From Streptomyces dangxiongensis (GTDB lineage: Bacteria > Actinomycetota > Actinomycetes > Streptomycetales > Streptomycetaceae), in the NCBI RefSeq assembly GCF_003675325.1, contig NZ_CP033073.1, forward strand, positions 4,960,001 to 5,024,000: DNA of 64,000 nt, in the 5' to 3' direction. Positions 26,381-35,132 of the stretch are shown in pieces. The notes below the pieces were generated by a model. That model had not been told where the DNA came from. It ran no database searches and saw only the letters and a list, made by a program, of their open reading frames with translations. Made by a program: the position numbers and the translations under genes. Position 1 is the stretch's first letter, and each line of letters opens with the position of its first letter.

Positions 26381-26908
26381 ATGGCCGGTCACGAATTCTT
26401 CGAACCCGCGGACCGCAAGCGGCCGGTCGCCGATCCCACGGCGGCCGATCCCCTGGCGGCGGCAGACTCACGCCCGTCCTGCGATCCCGCCTTCCGGCAC
26501 GGAGTGGTCGTCGGCTTCGACGGCTCCGACTCCAGTGAGCGCGCCCTCGCCTACGCGATCGGCATGGCCCACCGCTCCCGTTCCGGCCTGATCATCGTCC
26601 ATGTCGCCAACCGGCTGCCCACCACCGTGTGGGCCGGCTGCGAGCCGCCGGTCTTCGTCGACGTCCCGGACCACCGCACCGAGGTCCTCGGGCTGGAGCT
26701 GGCCTGCGCGGATTATCTGGCCGAGGTGCCCTGGATCCTGGTCGAGCGCGGCGGCGACATCTGCCACGAGCTCGAGGAGGTCGGGCGGGAGTACGAGGCG
26801 GACGCGATCGTCGTGGGTTCCACGCACGGCATCGTCGGCCGGATCTTCGGCTCCGTCGCCGGGCGGCTCGCCAAGCGGGCGCGGCGGCCCGTGATCGTCA
26901 TCCCCTGA
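26381..26908 (+). CDS. Universal stress protein (UspA family)
   Basis: This is a 175-residue protein with a single Usp domain. About 40 residues of charged N-terminal extension precede VVVGFDGSDSSERALAYAIG (first strand and helix). The ATP-binding glycine-rich loop is IVVGSTHGIVGRIFGSVAG, followed by ARRPVIVIP, the standard C-terminus of ATP-binding Usps. It is cytosolic and stress related. ATG 26381 is the first start that keeps the extension short; a frame opens at 26243 without a ribosome-binding site. It appears monocistronic. Confidence 0.85.
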   Translation: MAGHEFFEPADRKRPVADPTAADPLAAADSRPSCDPAFRHGVVVGFDGSDSSERALAYAIGMAHRSRSGLIIVHVANRLPTTVWAGCEPPVFVDVPDHRTEVLGLELACADYLAEVPWILVERGGDICHELEEVGREYEADAIVVGSTHGIVGRIFGSVAGRLAKRARRPVIVIP

Positions 26909-27200
26909 ACCTCATCCTGCTCGTCCTGCCCTGACGGTCCTGCCCTGACGGTCACTCCCCGAAGGTCGCTTCCCGGCCGTCGCTCCCCGCCCGTCGTTCC
27001 CGGGCGGTCTCACACGCCGTCAACTTCCCCGCCCCGACCCGAAACTACTCGTGCGTAGAGGTGGTTCGCGCCCTTGCGCAGGGCATATAGCGGTCATCGC
27101 ACCACCACACACGCAGGAGAGGCGCCGGTTCGCGTCCCCTCCGTGGCGTGCCGCCGGCCGGGGGGTGACGGCCACCGGCCGATGGACCGCGGCACGGGAA
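26909..27200. other. Intergenic region between usp and glmS
   Basis: About 290 bases separating convergent usp and glmS. It holds repetitive CCCGnCGTTCCC-like stretches near 26960-27000 and an AT-richer patch near 27100. No convincing gene or site was found apart from the glmS terminator that follows. Confidence 0.4.
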
Positions 27201-27236
27201 GGACCCCCACGTGCTGGGTGGCACACGTGGGGGTCC
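27201..27236. terminator. Terminator of glmS
   Basis: GGACCCCCACGTG (27201-27213) and its exact complement (27224-27236) form a 13-bp stem with a 10-base loop, 11 bases beyond the glmS stop on the minus strand. Confidence 0.85.
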
Positions 27237-27246
27237 GTTCCGCCGC

Positions 27247-29064
27247 CTATTCGACCGTGACCGACTTGGCGAGGTTCCTCGGCTTGTCGATGTCCCGGCC
27301 CAGGGCCTTGGCCGTGTGGTAGGCGAGGAGCTGGAGCGGGATGCCCATCAGGATCGGGTCCAGCTCGTCCTCGTTCTTCGGGACGATCACCGTCTCGTCC
27401 GCCTTCTCCTGGTGCCGGTGGGCCACCGCCAGGATCCTGCCCTCGCGGGCCTTGATCTCCTCCAGGGCCGCGCGGTTCTTCTCCAGCAGGTCGTCGTCGG
27501 GGACGATGGCGACCGTCGGCAGGGCCGGCTCGATGAGGGCCAGCGGGCCGTGCTTCAGCTCGGAGGCGGGGTAGGCCTCGGCGTGGATGTAGGAGACCTC
27601 CTTGAGCTTCAGGGAGGCCTCGCGGGCCACCGGGTAGCCCCGGACGCGGCCGATGAAGAGCATCGAGCGGGCGTCGGCGTAGCTCTCCGCCAGCTTCCTG
27701 ATCTCCTCCTCCTGCGCCAGGATCTCGGTGATCTGCGCCGGCAGCCGGCGCAGGCCCTCGATGATCCGCTTGCCGTCGCGGACGGAGAGGTCGCGGGTGC
27801 GGCCGAGGTGCAGGGCGAGCAGCGCGAAGGCGACCGTCGTGTTGGTGAAGCACTTGGTGGAGACGACGCAGACCTCGGGGCCCGCGTGCACGTAGATGCC
27901 GCCGTCGGCCTCGCGGGCGATCGCGGAGCCGACCACGTTGACCACGCCGAGGACGCGGGCGCCCTTGCGCTTCAGCTCCTGCACGGCGGCGAGGACGTCG
28001 TACGTCTCACCGGACTGCGACACCGCGACGTACAGGGTGTCGGGGTCCACGACCGCGTTGCGGTAGCGGAACTCGGAGGCGGGCTCGGCGTCGGCGGGGA
28101 TGCGGGCCAGCTCCTCGATCATCTGGGCGCCGATCATGCCCGCGTGGTAGGAGGTGCCGCAGCCGAGGATCTTCACGCGGCGGATCCGCCGGGCCTCGCG
28201 GGCGTCCAGGTTCAGCCCGCCGAGGTGCACGGTGGAGAACCGTTCGTCGATGCGGCCGCGCAGCACGCGGTCCACGGCGTCGGCCTGCTCGTGGATCTCC
28301 TTGTGCATGTACGTGTCGTGGCCGCCCATGTCGTACGACTCGGCCTCCCACTCCACGGTGGTGGGCTCGGCCGTCGTACGGGTGCCCTCGGTGGTGTAGG
28401 TGCGGAAGTCGTCGGCCTTGAGGGTGGCCATCTCGCCGTCGTCGAGGGTCACTATCTGCCGGGTGTGGGTGACCAGCGCGGCGATGTCCGAGGCGACGAA
28501 CATCTCCTTCTCGCCGATGCCGAGGACGACCGGGGAGCCGTTGCGGGCCACCACGATCCGGTCCGGGAAGTCGGCGTGCAGCACGGCGATGCCGTACGTG
28601 CCCTCGATCAGACGCACCACCTGGCGGACCTTGTCCTCCAGCTTCTCGGCCTGGGAGCGGGCGATCAGGTGGGTGAGGACCTCGGTGTCGGTCTCGGAGA
28701 GGAACTCGACGCCGTCCGCCTCCAGCTTGCGGCGCAGGTCGGCGGCGTTGTCGATGATGCCGTTGTGGACGACGGCGACCTTCTGGTCGGCCGACATGTG
28801 CGGGTGGGCGTTCGCGTCGGAGGGGGCGCCGTGGGTGGCCCAGCGGGTGTGGGCGATACCGGTGGTGCCCTTGAAGCGCGCCGGGACCTTGACCTCCAGG
28901 TCGCGCACCCGGCCCTTGGCCTTGACCATCTTCAGGCCGGGCGTCTTCGGGGAGGTGACGACGATGCCCGCGGAGTCGTAGCCGCGGTACTCCAGGCGCT
29001 GCAAGCCCTCCAGCAGGAGGGGCGCCACGTCACGCTTCCCGATGTATCCGACAATTCCGCACAT
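27247..29064 (-). CDS. glmS: Glutamine--fructose-6-phosphate aminotransferase (GlmS)
   Basis: This is a 605-residue cytosolic enzyme making glucosamine-6-phosphate from fructose-6-phosphate and glutamine. It starts MCGIVGYIG; Cys2 is the glutaminase nucleophile after Met removal. The glutaminase domain is about residues 2-220 (THTRWATHG, HNGIIDN). Two SIS isomerase domains follow (CGTSYHAGMIG, SQSGETYDVLAA, KELSYIHAEAYP-like segment, then the C-terminal KSVTVE). It feeds cell-wall precursors. Streptozotocin carries a glucosamine unit, so this enzyme could also feed the nearby cluster, but it appears part of the conserved core. No glmS ribozyme was recognised in the short leader. Confidence 0.95.
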   Translation of the reverse strand: MCGIVGYIGKRDVAPLLLEGLQRLEYRGYDSAGIVVTSPKTPGLKMVKAKGRVRDLEVKVPARFKGTTGIAHTRWATHGAPSDANAHPHMSADQKVAVVHNGIIDNAADLRRKLEADGVEFLSETDTEVLTHLIARSQAEKLEDKVRQVVRLIEGTYGIAVLHADFPDRIVVARNGSPVVLGIGEKEMFVASDIAALVTHTRQIVTLDDGEMATLKADDFRTYTTEGTRTTAEPTTVEWEAESYDMGGHDTYMHKEIHEQADAVDRVLRGRIDERFSTVHLGGLNLDAREARRIRRVKILGCGTSYHAGMIGAQMIEELARIPADAEPASEFRYRNAVVDPDTLYVAVSQSGETYDVLAAVQELKRKGARVLGVVNVVGSAIAREADGGIYVHAGPEVCVVSTKCFTNTTVAFALLALHLGRTRDLSVRDGKRIIEGLRRLPAQITEILAQEEEIRKLAESYADARSMLFIGRVRGYPVAREASLKLKEVSYIHAEAYPASELKHGPLALIEPALPTVAIVPDDDLLEKNRAALEEIKAREGRILAVAHRHQEKADETVIVPKNEDELDPILMGIPLQLLAYHTAKALGRDIDKPRNLAKSVTVE

Positions 29065-29118
29065 GTAAGAGGTACCCCTTGGGTGTCGCTGGTGTCGCTG
29101 GTCCGGTACGGCCGGTTC

Positions 29119-29412
29119 TCAGCCGTAGACCATGCGGCGCAACTGCCTGAGCGTCAGCTCCGGCGGCGCGACCGCGCGGTATTTCAGGTCCGCCTCGATC
29201 CGTCCGAAGATCTCCGTGTTCACCAGGCCCTGGGCCTGGAGTTCACGGTGGCGGCGACGGACGTACTCGGCGGTCGTCTCGTCGAAGTAGGCGAGCACGT
29301 CCTGGACCACGCGCAGCGCCTCGCCCCGGCTCAGGGGCGTGGACCGCGTCAGATGATCAACGAGTTCGTCGTGCACCCGGTAGATCCTGGAGTACCGGCG
29401 TCTCTTTCGCAA
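29119..29412 (-). CDS. Conserved hypothetical protein
   Basis: This is a 97-residue basic, mostly helical protein: RYSRIYRVHDELVDHL, EALRVVQDVLAYFDET, YVRRRHRELQAQGLVN, then FGRIEADLKYRAV and LTLRQLRRMVYG. There is no signal peptide or membrane segment. It lies 54 bases upstream of glmS in the same direction, so cotranscription is possible. It is conserved in this place in Streptomyces (memory). Function is unknown. Confidence 0.7.
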   Translation of the reverse strand: MRKRRRYSRIYRVHDELVDHLTRSTPLSRGEALRVVQDVLAYFDETTAEYVRRRHRELQAQGLVNTEIFGRIEADLKYRAVAPPELTLRQLRRMVYG

Positions 29413-29526
29413 GAATCGTGCCCGATTCCGGGCAGGCGCCTGTTGGATCTCTTATGGTGCTCTGTTCGCGAGCTGTCCATCCCGCGTCTTGCGCTTCGTT
29501 GCCCGGACAGACGAGTTTCAGACGCC

Positions 29527-31107
29527 ATGGACATTCCTCGCATGGGCGTACCCGAGAAGCTGGCCGAGCGCATGAGCATGGCCGAGCAGCACGAGTACCT
29601 GCGCGCCCGTTTCTCGCGGCGCTCGATGATCAGAGGCGGCGCCGTCACGCTGGGCGCCGTCGCGGGCGGTGCGTTCGTGCCCGGCGCCACCGCGCAGGCG
29701 GCGGCGCCCGCGCGGCACACCGCCCCGGCCGCCACCCCGGTCGACGGCGCGCTCGTCGCCCCCTTCGGCCGCCACCTCGCCTACGGCAACGACCCGCGCA
29801 CCGAGATCACCGTCTCCTGGCAGGTCCCGGTCGCCGTCAAGAAGCCGTTCATCCGCATCGGCGCCCACCCCTGGGACCTCTCCCGCAGGATCGAGGCCGA
29901 GGTCCGCACCCTGTACACCCCGGCCGGCGTCGGCGCGAGCGGCGACCACACGCAGTACTACCTGCACGCGAAGCTCACCCACCTGCGTCCCGGCCGGACG
30001 TACTACTACGGCGTCGGCCACCAGGGCTTCGACCCGGCCCGGCCGCACCTGGCGGGCACCCTGGGCACCTTCACCACCGCCCCCGCCCACAAGGCGCCGT
30101 TCACCTTCACCGCCTTCGGCGACGAGGGCGTCGGCTACCACGGCCTGGCCAACAACGCCCTCCTCCTCGGCCAGAACCCCGCCTTCCACCTGCACGCCGG
30201 CGACATCGCCTACGCCGACCCGTCCGGCGCGGGCAAGACCACCGACACCGGTTTCGACGCCCGCACCTGGGACCAGTTCCTCGCCCAGACCGAGTCGGTC
30301 GCCAAGCAGGTCCCGTGGATGCCCGCCTACGGCAACCACGACATGGAGGCCTGGTACTCGCCCAACGGCTACGGCGGCGAGGAGGCCCGCTGGAACCTCC
30401 CCGACAACGGACCCGACAAGAAGAACCTGCCGGGCGTCTACTCCTTCGTGTACGGCAACACGGCCGTCATATCGCTCGACGCCAACGACATCTCCTTCGA
30501 GATCCCGGCGAACTTGGGCATCTCCGGCGGAACCCAGACCAAGTGGCTCGAAGGCCAGTTGAAGAAGTTCCGGGCCGCGAAGGACGTCGACTTCGTCGTC
30601 GTCTTCTTCCACCACTGCGCCTACTGCACCTCCACCGCGCACGCCTCGGAGGGCGGGGTGCGCCAGGAGTGGGTGCCGCTGTTCGAGAAGTACACCGTGG
30701 ACCTGGTCATCAACGGCCACAACCACCAGTACGAGCGCACCGACGTCATCAAGGGCGGCAAGGTCGCCAAGAAGCTGCCGATCGGCGGCACCGCCTACCC
30801 CGAGACCGAGGGCGTGGTCTACGTCACCGCCGGCGCGGCGGGCCGCAGCCTGTACGCCTTCAGCGCCCCCGACTCCTACGAGGGCCACGAGCACGAGACC
30901 GACTCCGTGGCCTCGTTCGTCAACACCAAGGACGGCAAGGTCGGCGAGACCGTCGCCTGGTCCCGGGTGCGTTACCTCGACTACTCCTTCCTGCGCGTGG
31001 ACGTCACGCCCGCCCCCAAGGGCCGGCAGACGACGCTGACGGTGTCGGGCATCGCCGAGACCGGTCACCGCGTCGACCACTTCACGGTGTCCCGCAGGGC
31101 GAAGTAG
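29527..31107 (+). CDS. Tat-exported metallophosphoesterase (purple acid phosphatase-like)
   Basis: This is a 526-residue secreted phosphatase. The N-terminus carries a twin-arginine signal: FSRRSMIRGG followed by a hydrophobic stretch and Ala-rich cleavage region at about residue 60. A PAP N-terminal fibronectin-like domain (RTEITVSWQVPVAVKKPFI) precedes the catalytic domain. Metal-ligand motifs are HAGDIAYAD, YGNHDME, VVFFHHCAYC and INGHNHQYER, the order expected for purple acid phosphatases with an Fe-Me centre. Tat export fits a protein that folds around metal before export. It should release phosphate from organic esters outside the cell. It is divergent from glmS. Confidence 0.9.
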   Translation: MDIPRMGVPEKLAERMSMAEQHEYLRARFSRRSMIRGGAVTLGAVAGGAFVPGATAQAAAPARHTAPAATPVDGALVAPFGRHLAYGNDPRTEITVSWQVPVAVKKPFIRIGAHPWDLSRRIEAEVRTLYTPAGVGASGDHTQYYLHAKLTHLRPGRTYYYGVGHQGFDPARPHLAGTLGTFTTAPAHKAPFTFTAFGDEGVGYHGLANNALLLGQNPAFHLHAGDIAYADPSGAGKTTDTGFDARTWDQFLAQTESVAKQVPWMPAYGNHDMEAWYSPNGYGGEEARWNLPDNGPDKKNLPGVYSFVYGNTAVISLDANDISFEIPANLGISGGTQTKWLEGQLKKFRAAKDVDFVVVFFHHCAYCTSTAHASEGGVRQEWVPLFEKYTVDLVINGHNHQYERTDVIKGGKVAKKLPIGGTAYPETEGVVYVTAGAAGRSLYAFSAPDSYEGHEHETDSVASFVNTKDGKVGETVAWSRVRYLDYSFLRVDVTPAPKGRQTTLTVSGIAETGHRVDHFTVSRRAK

Positions 31108-31316
31108 CGGTCCGGGCGCGCCCGGACGGGCAGGCGCGGCCCCGGCGAACGGCGGGCGGTCCTCCCGGCCCGCACGGTCGTCCGGGGGCCGCCGGCCCGT
31201 CCGGCGCCGAACTGCGCCCCCAACTCCCTCCGCACGGGGGCCGTTCCGGTCGTTGTGCGGGAGAGTGGTGGATCCGGCCGTGTCCGACGGCCGGCCCCCT
31301 CTCGAAGGGAGTGCAT

Positions 31317-32924
31317 GTGAGACGGAATCACGCCACGACCTCCCGGACGTCCCGCGTCCTCGGATCCCTGCTCCTTCTCACGGCAGGCGTCCTCACCCTC
31401 GGCGCGACCCCCGCCGCCCCCGCCGCACCGGCCGCGGCCCCCGTCCCCCTGGACCGGGTCGTCCCGGCACCCGCCTCGGTCGTACCGGGCGGTGCCCCGT
31501 ACCGCATCACCCGTGCGACCGGCATCCGCGTCGACGACTCCGCCGGGGTCCGCCGCGTCGGCGCCTACCTGGCCGGCGTCCTGCGGCCCTCCACCGGCTA
31601 CCCGCTGCCGGTCACCGACCACGGCAGCGGCGGTGTGCGGCTCCACCTGTCCGCCGGGGACCTCGGAGCCGAGGGGTACCGGCTGCACAGCGGCGCCGAC
31701 GGGGTCACCGTCACCGCGAGCACCCCGGCCGGGCTCTTCCACGGCGTCCAGACGCTGCGTCAGCTACTCCCGGCCGCCGTCGAGAGCGGGACCGTGCGCA
31801 GCGGCCCCTGGCTCGTGGCCGGCGGCACCGTGCGGGACCGTCCCCGGTACGCCTACCGGGGCGCCATGCTGGACGTCGCCCGGCACTTCTTCACGGTCGC
31901 CCAGGTCGAGCGGTACATCGACCAGTTGGCCCTGTACAAGGTCAACGAGCTGCATCTGCACCTCAGCGACGACCAGGGCTGGCGCATCGCCGTCGACTCC
32001 TGGCCGCGCCTGGCCTCCTACGGCGGCTCCACCCAGGTAGGCGGCGGCCGGGGCGGCTTCTACACCAAGGCCGACTACCGGGAGATCGTCCGGTACGCGG
32101 CCTCCCGGTACCTGGAGGTCGTGCCCGAGATCGACATGCCCGGCCACACCGACGCGGCCCTCGCCTCCTACGCGAAACTCAACTGCGACGGCGTGGCACC
32201 CCCGCTGTACACCGGCACCGCCGTCGGCTTCAGCTCCCTGTGCGTCGCCCGGCAGGCGACGTACGACTTCGTGGACGACGTCGTCCGGGAGCTGGCCGCC
32301 CTCACCCCGGGCCGCTATCTGCACATCGGCGGCGACGAGGCGCACTCCACGCCCCACGCCGACTACGTGACGTTCATGGACCGCGTCCAGCCGGTGGTGG
32401 CGGCGTACGGCAAGAAGGTCATCGGCTGGCACCAGCTCACCGGCGCCCGTCCCGCCCGTGGTGCCCTCGCCCAGTACTGGGGTCTGGACGGCACCGGCGC
32501 GGCGGAGAAGGCGCAGGTCGCGAAGGCCGCGCGGAACGGCACGGGCCTGATCCTGTCCCCGGCCGACCGCGCCTACCTCGACATGAGGTACACGAGGAGC
32601 ACCCGGCTCGGCACGGACTGGGCGGGCCTGGTGGAGGTCAGGCGGGCCTACGACTGGAACCCGGGCGCCTATCTGCCGGGCGTGCCCGCGGCGGCCGTCC
32701 GCGGGGTGGAGGCACCGCTGTGGTCGGAGACGCTGCGCAAGTCCGCCGACATCGAGTACATGGCCTTCCCCCGGCTCGCCGGCACGGCAGAACTGGGCTG
32801 GTCACCGGCGGCCACCCACGACTGGAACCGCTACCGCACGCGGCTGGCCGCCCAGGGCCCGCGCTGGGACGCCCTCGGCATCACCTACTACAGGTCGCCG
32901 CAGGTGCCCTGGCCGAGGCGATGA
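31317..32924 (+). CDS. Secreted beta-N-acetylhexosaminidase, GH20
   Basis: This is a 535-residue exported enzyme. GTG 31317 is chosen for its spacing from AAGGGAG (31305-31311). The signal peptide is RRNHATTSRTSRVLGSLLLL and an Ala/Pro-rich segment. A GH20b domain (about 50-170) precedes the GH20 barrel. The catalytic Asp-Glu pair lies in LHIGGDEAH; LHLSDDQGWRI and VVPEIDMPGHTDAAL are conserved substrate-site motifs. It releases GlcNAc from chitobiose and related oligosaccharides, complementing the chitinase at 7.7 kb. In S. coelicolor the counterpart (SCO2786) sits next to desD; here 14 kb of other genes intervene. Confidence 0.93.
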   Translation: MRRNHATTSRTSRVLGSLLLLTAGVLTLGATPAAPAAPAAAPVPLDRVVPAPASVVPGGAPYRITRATGIRVDDSAGVRRVGAYLAGVLRPSTGYPLPVTDHGSGGVRLHLSAGDLGAEGYRLHSGADGVTVTASTPAGLFHGVQTLRQLLPAAVESGTVRSGPWLVAGGTVRDRPRYAYRGAMLDVARHFFTVAQVERYIDQLALYKVNELHLHLSDDQGWRIAVDSWPRLASYGGSTQVGGGRGGFYTKADYREIVRYAASRYLEVVPEIDMPGHTDAALASYAKLNCDGVAPPLYTGTAVGFSSLCVARQATYDFVDDVVRELAALTPGRYLHIGGDEAHSTPHADYVTFMDRVQPVVAAYGKKVIGWHQLTGARPARGALAQYWGLDGTGAAEKAQVAKAARNGTGLILSPADRAYLDMRYTRSTRLGTDWAGLVEVRRAYDWNPGAYLPGVPAAAVRGVEAPLWSETLRKSADIEYMAFPRLAGTAELGWSPAATHDWNRYRTRLAAQGPRWDALGITYYRSPQVPWPRR

Positions 32925-32988
32925 CCGGCGGCGGGCACGCCTCGCGGAGCGGGGTGCAACCCTTCGCCGGGTGCCGGTGTTTCCCTAG

Positions 32989-33585
32989 GTGATGGATGAG
33001 AAGGCCGAGCGGCAGTTGACCGAACTCCTGGCGGCGGACCTCGACGACGGCTTCACCGAGCTGGTCAGGGTCCACGGCAGGGCGGTGTACACGTTTCTGC
33101 TCCGGGTCTGCGGCTCGGCCACCGAGGCCGACGACCTGGGGCAGGACGCCTTCCTGCGCGCGTACACGGCCTTACAGGACTACGACCCCGAGCGCCGGCG
33201 GGACCTCAGGCCGCGTGCCTGGCTGCTCACCATCGCCGCCAACGTGTGGCGCAACCACCTGCGCACCTGTTCACGCCGGCCCGCCCTGGCGGGGCTGCCC
33301 GTCGAGGACACCGCCGACACTTGGACCGACCACAGTCCGGGGCCGGAGGAGCGGGCCGCGCTCGCCGACGACCGGCGCCGGCTGGTCACGGCACTGCTGG
33401 AACTGCCGGAGCACCACCGCACGCCCGTGGTGCTGCGCCACGTGGTGGGTCTGAGCTACACGGAGGTGGCCGAGGTGCAGCGGTGCGCGGTCGGAACGGC
33501 CAAGGCACAGGTGTCCCGGGGTCTGAAGAGTCTGCGCCGGCTGCTGGAGCCGGAGACAGCCGTGCTGGAGGAGGTGACGACATGA
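32989..33585 (+). CDS. ECF-type RNA polymerase sigma factor with TTA codon
   Basis: This is a 198-residue sigma-70 family protein of ECF type. Region 2 spans about residues 20-90 (FTELVRVHGRAVYTFLLRVC, DDLGQDAFLRAYTAL) and region 4 about 130-185 (LVTALLELPEHHRTPVVLRH, LSYTEVAEVQRCAVGTAKAQ). Initiation may be at GTG 32989 or ATG 32992, both close to an AGGTGATGGATGAG stretch. Codon 62 (33172-33174) is TTA, so translation should depend on bldA tRNA. Its stop overlaps the start of the MGMT-Ada gene (ATGA), coupling the two. No anti-sigma gene is adjacent. A role in turning on the alkylation-repair operon is inferred from position. Confidence 0.88.
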   Translation: MMDEKAERQLTELLAADLDDGFTELVRVHGRAVYTFLLRVCGSATEADDLGQDAFLRAYTALQDYDPERRRDLRPRAWLLTIAANVWRNHLRTCSRRPALAGLPVEDTADTWTDHSPGPEERAALADDRRRLVTALLELPEHHRTPVVLRHVVGLSYTEVAEVQRCAVGTAKAQVSRGLKSLRRLLEPETAVLEEVTT

Positions 33586-34382
33586 GGAGTGACCGAGAGG
33601 TGCCGCGCCTCGACGCGGACCGGTCCGGCCTGGCCGGGCTCGCCACGGAACCGCCGGCGGACTTCGCCGTGCGCGTGCTGCGGCGCACCGGCGTCCCGCG
33701 CGAGATCTACGACACCTATGTCCGCCTCGACACCGCCGTCGGCGGTCTCTTCGTGGCGGCGAGCCCGCAGGCGGTGACCGGGGCCGCGCTGGACACGGGC
33801 GGACTGACCGCCACGCGCTTCGAGGAACTGCACCGCGCCCGGACCCACCGCTCGGCCGTACGGTCGGCCAGGCCGTTCCCGGGCGTGACCACCGCGCTGC
33901 GGACAGGCCGCGCCCGGCGGCTGCCCGTCGACCTGTCCCCGCTCGGCCCGGCGGACCGGGCCGTGCTGGAGGCGGTCCGCGCCGTGCCCGCCGGGCAGCT
34001 CCGCCCGGTCGGCTGGCTCGCCAGGGAGGCCGCGGTGGCACCGGAACTCGTGGTCGGCGCGCTGGCCCGCAACCCGGCCGCGGTCCTGGTCCCCTGCCAC
34101 CGCGTGACGTACGACAACGGCACGCCGTGCGACGCCGGCCACCTCCCCGAGGTGGGGGACGCGCTGCGCGCCGCGGAGGGCATCGACCTGCTGCGGGTGG
34201 CGGAGCTGCACCGGCGCGGAGTGGTGTTCCTCGGCAGCGACACGACCCGTATCTACTGCCATCCCACGTGCGCCCACGCCCGCCGCATCACCCCGCCCCA
34301 CCAGGTGCCGTTCAGTACCGCGCGGGAAGCCGGACGGGCCGGGTACCGCGCGTGCAAGAGCTGCCGGCCGGTCGCGGTATGA
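33582..34382 (+). CDS. Methylated-DNA methyltransferase fused to C-terminal Ada zinc domain
   Basis: This is a 266-residue protein combining two alkyl-acceptor modules. Residues about 1-180 form a DNA methyltransferase (MGMT/Ogt) domain with the acceptor motif PCHR at 171-174 (Cys172). Residues about 205-266 form an Ada N-terminal-type zinc domain with Cys226, Cys230, Cys258 and Cys261 (CX3C-X27-CX2C), which in E. coli Ada takes methyl groups from phosphotriesters and converts the protein into an activator. In E. coli the zinc domain is N-terminal; here it is C-terminal. The AraC-type DNA-binding domain is absent. Translational coupling to an ECF sigma factor suggests that this protein senses damage and works with the sigma factor, which is inference. 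Confidence 0.85.
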   Translation: MRSDREVPRLDADRSGLAGLATEPPADFAVRVLRRTGVPREIYDTYVRLDTAVGGLFVAASPQAVTGAALDTGGLTATRFEELHRARTHRSAVRSARPFPGVTTALRTGRARRLPVDLSPLGPADRAVLEAVRAVPAGQLRPVGWLAREAAVAPELVVGALARNPAAVLVPCHRVTYDNGTPCDAGHLPEVGDALRAAEGIDLLRVAELHRRGVVFLGSDTTRIYCHPTCAHARRITPPHQVPFSTAREAGRAGYRACKSCRPVAV

Positions 34383-34424
34383 CAGCCACCCGAACCCTAC
34401 GGTCACGATCCACACGGAGTTGTT

Positions 34425-35042
34425 GTGCGAACCAGTAACATCCCCGGCGACACCACGGCGGCGGTCGCGGTCCACCCCACGCCGCTGGGGCCGCTCGTGC
34501 TGGCGGCCACGGCCGACGCCCTCGTGCTGTGCTGCTACGGCACCCCCGAGACCGCCATCGCCCGCCTCACCAGGGCGGGACTGGGCACCGTCGATGAGGA
34601 GCACGCGGACGCGGGTCAGCGCGAGGTGCTGGCGGAGACCCGGACCCAGCTCGACGCCTATCTCACCGGCGCCCGCCGAGACTTCACCGTGCCGGTGGAC
34701 CTGCGGCTCGCCACCCCCTTCAGCCGGCTGACCGTGTCGGCGCTGGACGCGTTCGTGCCCTACGGGCGCACCGCGACGTACGCGGAGCTGGCCGCGGCCA
34801 TCGACCGGCCGCGGGCCGCCCGCGCGGTCGGCACGGCGCTCGGCGCGAACCCGGTCTGCGTCCTGCAGCCGTGCCACCGGATCGTCGGTTCCGGGGGCAG
34901 CCTGACCGGGTACGCGGGCGGTCTGGCGGCCAAGCAGTTCCTGCTCGGCCTGGAGTCCTGGCACGACGGCCCGGCCGGACAGCGGGAACCGGTGACCCTG
35001 CCCACCGGCCTGAGCGCACCCGACGGCCTGACGGCCCCCTGA
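34425..35042 (+). CDS. Methylated-DNA--protein-cysteine methyltransferase (second copy)
   Basis: This is a 205-residue O6-alkylguanine-DNA alkyltransferase. GTG 34425 is the start with a CGGAG site upstream. The N-terminal domain is short; the DNA-binding domain reads FVPYGRTATYAELAAAIDRP, then AVGTALGANPVCVLQPCHRIVG with acceptor Cys150 in PCHR. SLTGYAGGLAAKQFLLGLE closes the active-site wing. It removes methyl from O6-methylguanine in a suicide reaction. It follows the Ada fusion by 42 bases, giving two acceptor proteins in one operon, a strong repair capacity next to a nitrosourea pathway. Confidence 0.92.
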   Translation: MRTSNIPGDTTAAVAVHPTPLGPLVLAATADALVLCCYGTPETAIARLTRAGLGTVDEEHADAGQREVLAETRTQLDAYLTGARRDFTVPVDLRLATPFSRLTVSALDAFVPYGRTATYAELAAAIDRPRAARAVGTALGANPVCVLQPCHRIVGSGGSLTGYAGGLAAKQFLLGLESWHDGPAGQREPVTLPTGLSAPDGLTAP

Positions 35043-35132
35043 CCGGTGGGCGCCGGGAGATCCCCCGTCACCGGCGCCCACCTTCCCTCCCGTATCCCTC
35101 GTACGACCTTCCGTCCCCGGAGAGCTGAGCGC

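Noticed and set aside
27211..29526. N-terminal extension of the phosphatase frame across the glmS region
   Set aside because: The extension is antisense to glmS; the true phosphatase start at 29527 leads into a Tat signal.
29518..31080. 520-residue minus-strand open frame
   Set aside because: Shadow of the metallophosphoesterase, with Gly/Val/Asp-rich low complexity.
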